Shown here piece by piece: positions 51,250-61,297 of a DNA stretch of 64,000 nt. A program made the position numbers and the translations under genes. Positions within the stretch are counted from its first letter, which is position 1; each line of letters starts with the position of its first letter. Source of the DNA: Phlyctochytrium arcticum (taxonomy: Eukaryota > Chytridiomycota > Chytridiomycetes > Chytridiales > Chytridiaceae); contig JAHLKI010000004.1 in assembly GCA_025602905.1 (NCBI GenBank), positions 930,001 through 994,000 of the forward strand, read 5' to 3'. The notes beneath the pieces are model-generated. The model was not told where the DNA came from, did no database searches, and was given only the letters and a program-made list of their open reading frames with translations.

Positions 51250-53653
51250 TGATGTTGCTTTCCTAGATATTTTAGCTTAGTATAGTTAGACTGGTATCTA
51301 GAGATTCTGTGTTGGTTTGTTTTATAGAAGGGAGTTGTTGTTTGAAATATCATTGTTGTTGTGCAGACGCAGTTACGCAATGGTTCAAGGAAGGAACAAA
51401 ATAGACCGCCCGCGTGCCTTCAGACGAGAGAAGACTACCAAGATTACCAAGATTATCATACGTCTTTTGGACGGAGTCCGGCAATATCCTACGCCAAGGT
51501 TGCTGAATCCAAACAAGATTCGGTCTTCATCAAGCAGCCGTTGAGCTTAGGGTTCAGGCCCCAATACCAGCTATCCAGCAGATGCTCCACACCCTCTCTT
51601 AGCTAGTAGGTCCTCTACCACGGTAGTGACGGCCCTGTGACAGCCCCTTGTCAACGGCAGCGTTGGGAAGAGCCGGAAAGATGATGTTGCCGACGTTGAC
51701 AGCAAAAGCAGTCCACTACTGCAGAAGTGTTGAACATATGGTCGGTAGATCAAAAGGATTCCGAAGCAGCAGGGGAACACCCGGCATTCAAGGAGTAAAT
51801 ACTTGCGCCAGAGCCGGCCCCAACAAGAAATCCCAGGATTGATCCGAAGACGTGACCGCAAAACCACGGATCCGACTGTGAGGCATGGTGCGAAGAGGCG
51901 CGCGGACCCTGGCGCCAACACACATAATGCGTCGAGAGAAGACGCCCGACATGTGGTGAATGAACGGGGCGCGCCCCCGCTGGAGCTAACCACGACCGGC
52001 CCGCAATAGCTATTGCCGGCCAAAATCAAAACGTAGCTGAATTGGCAATCTGTGTGGAGATAATGGGAATGGCGACACGTCCAAACAATGCTACGAAAAC
52101 GGCATTCTAAGATCCTACACGTTAAGCCATGGCCTGCCCTCCATAAATACTCTTAGCCCCAAGAAGTATTCCGGCCCTGGCTATCTTCCAACTTGGTAGA
52201 TATTCAGTCCCATAGTTCCAGCGACGCCGCCAGCAAACCGTGTATGTTCCATGCTCGGAAATCCTCCAGCTCTGTCCTCCGGCGTCCCCGCCGATCCTGA
52301 CAGCCGAAAGCCGATGTCGCGGACCAGAAGCCAAGCCCTCATATTGTTGGTGATGCCAACCTACAACATGCAAATACTCCTCAAACCCAGTGGCGGAAAC
52401 CGATCAGAGCAAACGCAGTAGGCCGTAAGAAGCACGCCAGTGCTAGATGTTACTGGGCTGATAGTGTTAAGGTCGCTCGAGTTCTTATGACCGAACACCA
52501 GGGCACTTGCTGAGATGACGCTCTGGCGAAACACATAGCGGATGAACGTAATTGGATCCGTGAAGCGGTAAGAAGAAAGAATTCGTCAAGTTCAGGCCTA
52601 TTGCCACCGCAGACAACATAATGAACGGCAGGGTTGGGCTGCCCTGCATAAGTACAGGTATCTGGTCCATAGGATCCATAGACAATACCAAGAAAGAAAC
52701 GTAACTTTAGTTTGAGATACTCGCGACAACTGAATCTGCACAAGGCATGCCGTCTTATGTGTCCTCACGCGTCCATATTGATGTGTTGATCACTCGCATT
52801 GATGAGTTCATTGCTGCAAACGAATCCTGTCCCCCCACAGGCAACTGTCCAGGCTTTGAATATCTTAGTGTAAGGGCTATGGGCCGTGAATTACCATGTG
52901 ATGGATTGGAGGCCTTGAATGCGCTTATTCGTGATGATGTAATGCGCTCGTGCCGGGAGCAACTGTCTACCGTGGAAATGATGGAATGACTTCCCTGGCT
53001 GGGATGCCTCAAGTTCGTTGGACGGAAGTTTTCCATATATCGACTATTCACGAGTGAGCCCCCAAAGAATCCATACTAAAGTGACAGGTCGGGTGGCCCC
53101 ACAGAAGCCATGCACCAATGACAGGTGGATGCCATATCTCGAAAAATAAAGCTCTTTTCCTTACAGACGCCATGGATAGCATACTCTATTGAGCTGGCGC
53201 TGCCCGTATCTTGATTGTACACTCGTGTTCCGGCGCAGAATCGATACTCCAGTGATAAATGTGCAGTAGGTAAAGATGAGGGGAAAATCCCCAAGAACTG
53301 AATCCTCTCCCCACACGAATTCAATCTTCTTAAATACGAGTAGGTACCATCGCTACGCTCCGGGCTAGATAAAGTAATACTGCAAACTTTGAGTACTTTG
53401 TGGGCAGAATAGATGAACAAAAGACAAATTAAGTAAAACAAATGTAAATGACAAACAGCAGTAAACAGAAATAGGAAAACAAAAAACGAAAAAAAGGAAG
53501 ACAAAAAAGGGAGAGGAGCAGGGATGAAATAAGACTGACATGATAGGGAATCAAGAGGGCTGGGGAGATTGCATGATGGTTTGAACTTCCTTGAAAACGA
53601 CATTGCGTGTGTGGTTTTTCAACTTCTCGCCTTTTGCGTGCCTGTATTGTGAA
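51250..53653. other. 2.4 kb with no recognised gene
   Basis: This holds scattered frames of 60-175 codons on both strands, none with a motif I recognise. 51400-51600 could be further decayed MULE or gene sequence (Arg/Lys/Thr-rich). A small plus-strand frame at 52747-52989 (VHIDVLITRIDEFIAANESC) has balanced composition but no known family. 53330-53560 is A-rich on the plus strand. Confidence 0.35.
52747..52989 (+). CDS. small hypothetical frame, 80 residues
   Basis: Begins MPSYVSSRVHIDVLITRIDE and ends QLSTVEMME. It has a balanced amino-acid composition with helix-like spacing, unlike the other short frames around it. No domain is recognised and no promoter evidence was seen. It may be a fragment of a larger gene or a chance frame. 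Confidence 0.25.
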   Translation: MPSYVSSRVHIDVLITRIDEFIAANESCPPTGNCPGFEYLSVRAMGRELPCDGLEALNALIRDDVMRSCREQLSTVEMME

Positions 53654-56033
53654 TTAGAAATCGGAAGATAATGTGTGGTGTGCTGACCCACTGTTGTCTA
53701 TCAAAAACTTAAGGCCTTGGGGGGAGGAGATGCGGCCAGCCGCGACATAAAGTTGGCCATGGCCAAAGACTGGATTTGGTACGTAGACTCCAACACGGCT
53801 CATGGTTTGGCCTTGACTTTTGTTGATGGTCATGGCATAAGCCAGACGGATCGGGAATTGTCGCCGCTTGAAATTGAAGTAGATGTCGTTTTCCCCACTG
53901 GTCATATCGATGCGAGGGATAAGCACCAATGAGCCAATGTTGGCGCTGGAAATGATTTCTTCCTCAATCAATCTTGGTGCCAAGCGTCCGTTGCAGAGGC
54001 CTTGAGCAATGTTGATATTCCGAAGTGCCATAATGGGAGCCCCGATCTTGAGTCGTAGGTGATGGGGGGGAAAACCGTTGGGCATCATGGTGTTGAGAAA
54101 CTCCCTCGGGTAGAGGTGCGCCTGGGTGTGGTCTTCCTTGGATAGGGTGTCCTCACTATAGTAGCTGGTTGCTTCTGCATCTGTTGCATCCAGCATCCTG
54201 TCATAGAGCATGGCAACATTGTCGTTCTTGGGGGCAAGGATGGCGCGATCCAGCAAGAAACTGGCTGACATCCCCGTCAGTTGTTCGCCGTAGATACAGG
54301 TAATGAGCTCGTTCAGACCGTTGCTGCCAGTGGAGGGGTTGATGCAGAGTTCATCTGGGATTTTCACCCAGTCGTCCTCGATGGTGTTTTGGAAGCGTTG
54401 GGGAGAGAGGGTGGGAAGAGTGCCGTCGCCAAGCTCCAAAACCCAGTCGGCAAAGTTCCTGCTCACAATTGCTTCAGTGTCGGTGGCAAGTGCATTGCGA
54501 AGGCGCTTGTTTTCGGTGAGATTGAAGAATCGAAAGTGTTTCCACAGAGGCGAACGGGTGAGTGTTGCTGCTACGATCTCTTCTCGGGAGCCCCTCTTGA
54601 TAATGGGAAGCGTCTGTCGGAAGTCTCCTCCAAGCACCATCACAATCCCTCCAAAAGGCTTGTCGATTTTAGTTACATCTCGTAATGTTCGGTCGACGGC
54701 TTCCATAGCATACCGGTGGGTCATTGGGGCCTTGTCCCAGATGATGATGTGGGCCCTCTTCATCAAGTCTCCCACATGGCACCTGCATGCCTTGATGTTG
54801 CACATGGAGTCCGGGAGCAATTGAGTAGGGATCTTGAACCGTGAATGCGCAGTACGGCCTCCTTCCAAAAGTAGTGCAGCAATCCCAGAGCCCGCCACGG
54901 CCAAGGCAATCTTGCCCTCTGATCGAAACTTTCCCAAACGTGCAGAGTAAATGGACGTCTTGCCGGCACCACCACACCCATTCACAAAGAAAGACCCGCC
55001 TTGCCCGTCGGTAACCGTGTTGCTGATTGCCTCAAAAATCTCAACTTGCAATGGATTCATTTGTGCGGTCGCAGTTTCAGTGAAGTCGGCCATGGCGTCA
55101 GTGTCATAATCTTGGTCCTCCATGATAAGTCGGTTGGCATTCTGTGCCAAGAGTGATGGGCCGTTGATTTGGGGGAGAGTTGGAAAAGCTTGGAGAGATC
55201 TGCCATCTTTGGCCAGAATCTTGTCGACTTGGTGAAGAGTTTCGTTCAGTATATCATCTGGAGTGACACGTCGTCTGCGCAGTGAAACCGGTCCATGGCG
55301 AATCTTGTGGGCCATGTCATCTGAAAGCGCCGCGTAATGTTCATCCCATAACACGCGAGGATCGGTGACATTACAAAATAGCAAGATTGTCACAAAAAGG
55401 TTGCGTAGTGCCACACCCGTTTGCCATCCGGATGCTTCGGTCATGGCCCGAGACCACTCCTCATCATCCTCCAAAAGACCAAGCTCCCTGCACGCCGCTT
55501 TGAAGGTGGGAAAAACTTGTCCATTAACAGTCCTTAGGTGTGCCCAGCTGGTTGGACCGCGCACCGTGATCAGCAAGAGTAGCAAGTAAAATCTTTCGCC
55601 AGAGGTGGGATGGGCAAAGGAAACGCGGCCGACAGATTTTCCTTTCTTTCTTGGTTGCCAGGTGCGGGTTTTTGAAATCCAGGTAAAAACTTCAGGAAAC
55701 TGTCCATAACTCACTGTGCTGGCGGTTTGCGGATAGTCCTGATTTGCCTTGAAAAATGCCGTGATGTGGGTATTGCGAGTTTCAGCACCATCTGCCACTT
55801 CCTGCAGGACATCCGTTCCGCGAAAAATGACATTGCGCTGGTCGGGCAGATGGACAGGTAGACGGAATACGGGTGGGAAATTCTGGTGCATCCAGTTTCC
55901 GTAAAGTCGCCACACTGCCTCTGGGGGGGGGGAGCTGAACCTGGCGTCCAGATACTGCTTTATCTCGTCCTCAATGACTGGCTCTGCATCGGCGCCAGAG
56001 GTTTGTCCAGTGATTTCAACTGTGGCCCGATCA
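53654..56033 (-). pseudogene. Helitron PIF1-type helicase domain
   Basis: An SF1 5'-3' DNA helicase thought to unwind the donor strand in rolling-circle transposition. Motifs are Walker A (FFVNGCGGAGKTS), Walker B region (IIIWDKAPMTHRYAMEAVDR, where the usual DEAPM reads DKAPM), GGIVMVLGGDFRQTLPI, and the late motifs RLAYAMTINKSQGQT and GQLYVAAGRIS. The Glu-to-Lys change in Walker B would be expected to harm ATP hydrolysis. The frame is otherwise open for about 750 codons. Upstream, a ten-C run at about 55923-55932 shifts the frame relative to the segment that reaches the solo LTR. Confidence 0.87.
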
Positions 56034-56397
56034 TGTTGAAGATCTGCCCAAGATCATTCATGATTCGGTTTCATTCCCAACTTTACCGTGTCAAAGGACT
56101 CGCCCCACACTATATCGGGTATAGTAGTGTGCCTCTCTTATCCTCACAGATCACTGAGATCAGTAGCATCACATATCTTTAGCCTCCCATATCTTATCCC
56201 ATATCATTGCACATCATTTAGTATTTGTTATACATTAGTTTGCGGTAGTCCGCAACGGCATACATGTTTGTACTTTACATTCTCTGGGTTTGGGGGGGGG
56301 ATATCTTGCCTATAAAAGGAGAGGTTCCCTTCACCTCCCTCAGAAGAAATCAATGCATTCACCCCAAACAATCATCTCCTGAGTTCAAACTTCAACA
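56034..56397 (+). repeat. solo LTR (364 bp) inside the Helitron gene
   Basis: Starts tgttgaagatctgcccaaga and ends cttcaaca, with the 5-bp duplication gatca at 56029-56033 and 56398-56402. It belongs to the same family as 22921-23313. Removing it and one gatca rejoins Helitron coding from KYIFKYIHQGHD to RATVEITGQ. It therefore inserted into the Helitron after the Helitron was in place. Confidence 0.9.
56311..56318 (+). promoter_or_regulatory. TATA box in solo LTR
   Basis: tataaaag, at the same place as tataaaaa in the other copy of this LTR (23228). Confidence 0.55.
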
Positions 56398-59274
56398 GAT
56401 CATGCCCTTGATGGATGTACTTGAAAATATACTTGACGGCGGTAATTGTGGAGCACATTTCCACGTTGATGTGGCTGTTATAGTTTTTTGTGAGGTAAGG
56501 GTTGTGGGGTACCACCCATCGGTTGTCGAGGACAGCTGACTTGGTCACCACAGTCCTGCCGTCATTGCGGCGACGATACTTGGGATAACCATCCTCGGAA
56601 GCCTTGGTTTGATTGTTGAATTGTTTTGGGAAGTCTTTGCTGCAGACACCCGCATTAACATGCGGCTTGTGGGTTGGCTGTTCCGCACGGCCCGTGCATC
56701 ATTGTGGTGGTGACAGTTTTGTAGAGGAGGGGATCTGAGTTGCGGTCAGGGATCTCAGCAGAAATCACATGGTCGATGTCTTCGGGAGTGACGGGGACAT
56801 CAGCCAGTTTGACCCACATGAGAATATGAATGTGGGGGAGGCCGCGCTTCTGGAGTTTGATTGTGTAAGAGTGGGCTATGCTTTCGCCAAGAACGCCTGA
56901 GAGAAAAGTTTTCAGTCTTTGCAACGGAAAAATCTGTGAGAAATTTGAAGCCTACAGTACCTTTTTTAAACAGATCTCCCTTCAATGCCTTGATCCGTTG
57001 AATGCAGCTTCTGACAATCAAATCCGGTCGATCATTTGCCATCTGGCCGGGAATTAAGCATTCCAGAATCTCTGGCCAGGATGGGTTGCAGGTGAAGGTG
57101 ATAAAATAAGTGGGCTTTCCGAAAACCCGCACTAATGCCTTTGCGTCTTGGTAGTTTTGAAGCATGTTGCGGGGGGAGCCTATGTGAGTGGAGGGCAAGA
57201 TAATTTTCCGCCCAAGATTGCCCGCGTCAAAATCTCCAGCTTGGAGTGCATCCCTGACACCCTGATACAGCTCAGCTCGTAGGTTGTCTTGATGAGTGTG
57301 GATAAAGTTGAGTCGGTTTTGCTCTATGACTGCAAACCTGTCCACCACGTATTGTTGAAATAGGCGCCCGCCCCGCAGCAGTGTCTGTCCTTCACCCGCC
57401 CTTGATTGCATGCGAAAGGAATAAAACTGGGAAGCCGTGACACGTTTGGACCCATTCCTTCCCCGCCGCCCACCGTCATCTTCTTCCAGATCGTTACCAT
57501 CCTCCACTGCACCATTCGCAGCGGCTACGTGAAATGAACCACTCGCCAATGGAATATCCTGATGCCAGCCGTCCTCTCCATACGGAAATAAGAGTGGAAT
57601 AGCTGTGGGAAGAAAGTTGTGTCAGAGAAGTGGGAAGTGGTAGAACTTGAAGGAGACAAATTTACATACCTGTTGGCATGTATGCTGGATGAAAGTCGCT
57701 AATGCGCATGAGGGGGCCGGTGGTGGTGGTAAGGATACTGTCGCGTTTTTCAACCTCCTCAGTCCCATCGCCAACCATGATGGCTGCGACTTCATCCGCG
57801 GTTGGTAAATTGTATTGACGGGGGTCCTGGTTGCGTTTGTTGACAATGCGCATCTTGAGGTCCGTTACTTGATGGTCATTGGTAGCTTGAATATGGGATC
57901 GGGCATTGCGGAATGACTGCGCGTAGGGTTTGTGCTCGTAGATCATGCCTTGCAGACCGGCCATTAGTTGCTCGTTAACGCCAGTTCCAGTTGAAGTACG
58001 GAGTCTAAGTTCTAGTGCAGCGTCGTAGATGTACACTTGGGCATACTGCGGGTTTGGAAGATCCCCCGTGCGTTCATCAACGTGGGGCAAGAGGGAACCA
58101 ATTCGATGCGAGAGTGAACCGTGAATCCGATAGGTCCAGATTCCGCGCATTCCAGTAACATTGGAATCAAGCTTTACTCCCACAGATGCGAACGCCAGGC
58201 CATTGTTGTAAGATCGGATGTTCTGCCGGAAGAGCTTGTGCTGGGGACTGTCGCTTGTCAAGTATAAGGCCAGAGGGTCGGGAGTTTTGCGTAGGAGTGG
58301 TAGTGTCACTTGACCGCTGCTGCAGCATAGGGAAAACTTTGGGTTGGCTTTTGATGACTTTAGGATTCGCTCTTCGATCCACATCTGTACTGCGCAGTCG
58401 CCCCATACCGCTTCCCGAGGTCCAAGAGCCCAGCGGGTGACATTGGTTGGAGGATAAAAGCCGACTGGTCGTGAACAATTGTTGGTTTGTGCATGGTCTG
58501 TGGTAGGTTGATGCTCCCGCACAACCAACTGAGCCCTCCTTTCACGGCGGAGTTGGTTTCGTCGGTCAGTTGACGATTCCTCTGCCACCATCTCCTCCTC
58601 CTGATCAACGACATCCTCCTCCTGATGGCCGTCAACATCCTCCTCACCAATAGCTTCTAAAGAAGGTGGAGCTGAGTTAGAACCAAGTACATGAGCATCA
58701 CAAAACACCACATCGCAAAACTCACCATCAGCGTTTTCTAAAGTCATTGTCCCGAGAGCAGTGGCAAGACCATCCGTAGCATCAGCTTCCTCTGGCATAC
58801 TGTAGCAGCCGGCTGCTTTGCGGCCGCACGCCGCTCACGCCGAAGCCTGTTTTTCCGGTCCTTTGCAGATTCTTCCTGGGGTTCAATAACGTCCTCCTGA
58901 ACAATAGCTTCTAAAGAAGGTGGAGCTAGGTCAGAACAAAGTTGGTGAGCATCACAAAACATCACTTCACAAAACCCACCTTCAGCATTCAATGGGGCAG
59001 CACGTCGTTCACGTCGCAGCCTGTTTCTCCGATCTCCGGCAGACTCTTCCTGAGGCGCATCGTCTGTAAGGGCAAACATCTCATAAGTATGTGTTCAACA
59101 TCAAAGCGTGGGAATATCAATACCTTGGGGATCCGCTAATGTCACTGCTCCAAGAGTGGTAGTTAAGTTGTCGAGTTGCTTGGCCTGAGCTCTTCTTTCA
59201 CGCTGAAGACGGTTCTTTCTCGCCCGCTTGCTTTCAGTTGTGATCTTTTGTGGGAGTGCTGGTGGGTCTGACAT
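56398..59274 (-). pseudogene. Helitron Rep N-terminal half: basic repeats and HUH nickase
   Basis: Exon 1 59274-59124, intron 59123-59064; intron 57669-57603; intron 56960-56897. The N-terminus carries four copies of a basic motif like DRRNRLRRERRA and two copies of FCDVVFCDAH..PPSLEAI. A Helitron-like N-terminal region follows (AIPLLFPYGEDGWH across the second intron). The HUH motif is in KRGLPHIHILMW, joined correctly only when the third intron is removed (LFKKG-VLGESIAHSYTI). The two-Tyr region lies in NPYLTKNYNSHINVE and VKYIFKYIHQGHD, but a frameshift near 56657 (NPQAAC to NAGVCSKDFP) separates it. A second frameshift is likely near 58800. Non-functional as read. Confidence 0.85.
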
Positions 59275-60112
59275 TTTTATGGGATGGGAGATGACTGGAA
59301 TTTGACAGAGGGTGGATTTTCGCCTCTCTTTTTATATGCGAATTTCACGCACATGAGTTACATGCATCAATTTATTTTCCCACACCACACCATCCCAAGT
59401 ACCTGAGTCCGTCAAGCATTTACTCTGACATCAGGCGGTACGGTGCCCAATGCTTTTTTCAATAAAACTCATTTTTTTACCTACGCAGTTCAATCTTGGA
59501 ACATCAGGCACTGCGGTTCCTTACTCTTTCTACAAAAACGCTGTGTATGGGTTTCATGTTTATCTTGGCAGGACCTGTTACTTATACGAACTGGCTGCAG
59601 GTTTGCATGTTACAATCATCTTTCAAACTTTGGATCTGCGCGCCCGAGCCATTTTTCAAGCAAACTTTTTTGCACCCGACATTTTACAACATACAGCCGG
59701 ACTGTGCACATATGATACGTTGCTTCAACCTCGCAACTTATCTCGCCTGCCGTTCCTCCTTTGTTTCAGGGGTTTCGCTTTGAGGATTCGCGCAATGTCG
59801 CTGCTCTTTGGGCGTGGGAGAGCCGCTGCAAGCTCCGCTTGGGCAAACTCCGTTTGGGCAAGCTCCGCTTGGGGTCCTCCGGACGGGAAGAGTCTATTGT
59901 AGAGTTGCTGCTCCAAGTAATGCTTGACCCATCCTCACAAATTTGGCCTTGTTGTCGGCATCTGGGTGGCTTCGCCACAATGAGGCAATGGTCCTTTGGT
60001 GTTGTGGTCCTCAAAATCGGTTCAGGATTTTATAATAGACTTGTTAGTTAGACACGTGAGCGCGTTCGCATTGGCCGGGATAGACGCTAAGAATGGTGTT
60101 AACGCTTCATCC
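59275..60112. other. Helitron upstream and spacer, no recognised gene
   Basis: Contains the likely promoter region of the Helitron gene and overlapping plus-strand frames at 59443-60050 with Phe/Leu/Cys-rich translations that I do not recognise. Confidence 0.35.
59829..59873 (+). repeat. three tandem 15-bp units
   Basis: caagctccgcttggg, caaactccgtttggg and caagctccgcttggg in direct succession. Confidence 0.8.
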
Positions 60113-60505
60113 TTACATGAATCCCTTGTACCTCTGTTCGTAATAGAAAGTGCCAAAATCTAAATACGTCCTGCCTAGCTCTATTTTCACCCGTGGAAGC
60201 AATTGGGCCTTGCCGGCTTGTAGGAAGTTCTGCCGAGCGGTATGAAGTCTGGATACATAGATCAAAAGCAAAGTAGTGAATCTTTCCGTATGGGCGTGCA
60301 TCAAGTGTTCCCGACAAGCTTTGACACCTTTCCCATGTATGATATCGTTGCGGAGAAGATGCAAAATACGCTTGAGAATGGTGTTTCTCTGCGTTATAAC
60401 AATCGGAAACGAAGCTCTCACCGCTGGGGTGAGAAGGTCAATGACCTTTTGATCATAGCCATGAAATATTCCGTGAAGTTTAGTTGTCTTTGTACCAGCT
60501 TTCAA
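60113..60505 (-). pseudogene. fragment of an uncharacterised fungal family (DUF6729-like)
   Basis: 130 residues: VIDLLTPAVRASFPIVITQR, then ILKRILHLLRNDIIHGKGVK and HLMHAHTERFTTLLLIYVS. The pattern of L-P/T-P..FP.V.T.R, a short helical linker, G.G and a His/Tyr-rich helix resembles a region in large mushroom proteins that, as I remember it, lies N-terminal to the RGTN/EGG.H domain seen at 32-35 kb. The family name is from memory and uncertain. Both ends are truncated. Confidence 0.4.
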
Positions 60506-60686
60506 TTTGGAGCAATCGGAGCACTCATAGCGGTAAGTAGGGTGGTTGGCGCGCCAATGGCGCGCTGCGCCACCTGCATGCCACTGGTGCCATTATGGGT
60601 CCAGCTCGCATAATGGCGCCGCTGTCATAGTAACAGTGGAATTTAACCATTGGTGTACAGGGTTTGCGCAGTAATTGGGACATTAA
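60506..60686. other. short spacer with inverted GC words
   Basis: Includes ggtggttggcgcgccaatgg followed by cgcgctgcgcc and ccattatgggtccagctcgcataatgg, both partly palindromic. No gene seen. Confidence 0.35.
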
Positions 60687-61013
60687 GGGGTTTCAAAGTT
60701 GGGTCCGCGCCAAAAAGAAATAAACCACATTTTTGGTATATTTCGCCTGGCAGTTGGGTGAAATAAACGGTTGCCCCTTGATTTTTTTCACAGGTCTTTT
60801 TGGTTTATTTTGCTCAGAATGCCTCGGTGACAAATGCGCTTTTTGCTAGTCTAGTGCGACTGTGCCACGCACAGCAAACGTTTTATTTCAACTGAAATAA
60901 ATGGTTTATTTTGCCAAATAACCAGCTCCCAGGGCTCGTTATTTGGCGAAATACACGGTTTATTTCGGATAAAATAAACGGCATTTTGGGCAACTTTGAA
61001 ACCCCCCCCCCCT
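60687..61013. mobile_element. MITE-like element, about 327 bp
   Basis: Inverted ends ggggtttcaaagttg on the left and, in reverse complement, the same 15 bases on the right (caactttgaaaccccc). The interior repeats the word aaataaac or its complement at least eight times, mostly as gaaataaac.g. There is no coding. The right end runs into a C homopolymer, so the target duplication cannot be read; attaa or ta are possible. The transposon family is unknown. Confidence 0.6.
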
Positions 61014-61297
61014 ATTGTTTTTGGGAAATTGTGGCGGCCTGACGGCCATTGGCTGCCGGCCGTCACCCAGTGAGAAAGTCCGACAACTACTTTTGAGGTG
61101 AAAAAGAAAGTCGTAATACCAATAAAGAGAAGGAGATCCCACCCTTTCTCAAGGTAAAGCTCTCATTGAATCATCGTCCGTCCTTCACAAGACCGCATCA
61201 CATTGCCTTCTTCATTGCACATCTTTTTTGTCATAGGGAGGTGTGTACATTTACGTGTGCTTCAACTTGCCTTCAGTACATTGTCTAATATATCATT

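Larger units (their letters stand above)
53654..59274 (-). mobile_element. Helitron (rolling-circle transposon), interrupted by a solo LTR
   Basis: A minus-strand RepHel gene: exon 1 starts at ATG 59274, the Rep (HUH) domain is encoded from about 57.2 to 56.4 kb, and the PIF1 helicase from 56033 to 53654. A 364-bp solo LTR (56034-56397) with gatca duplications splits the gene. Introns of 60, 67 and 64 bp are readable. Frameshifts are present near 58800, 56657 and in a C-run near 55928. The 5'-TC and 3'-CTRR hairpin ends of the element were not identified, so only the coding span is given. Confidence 0.88.
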
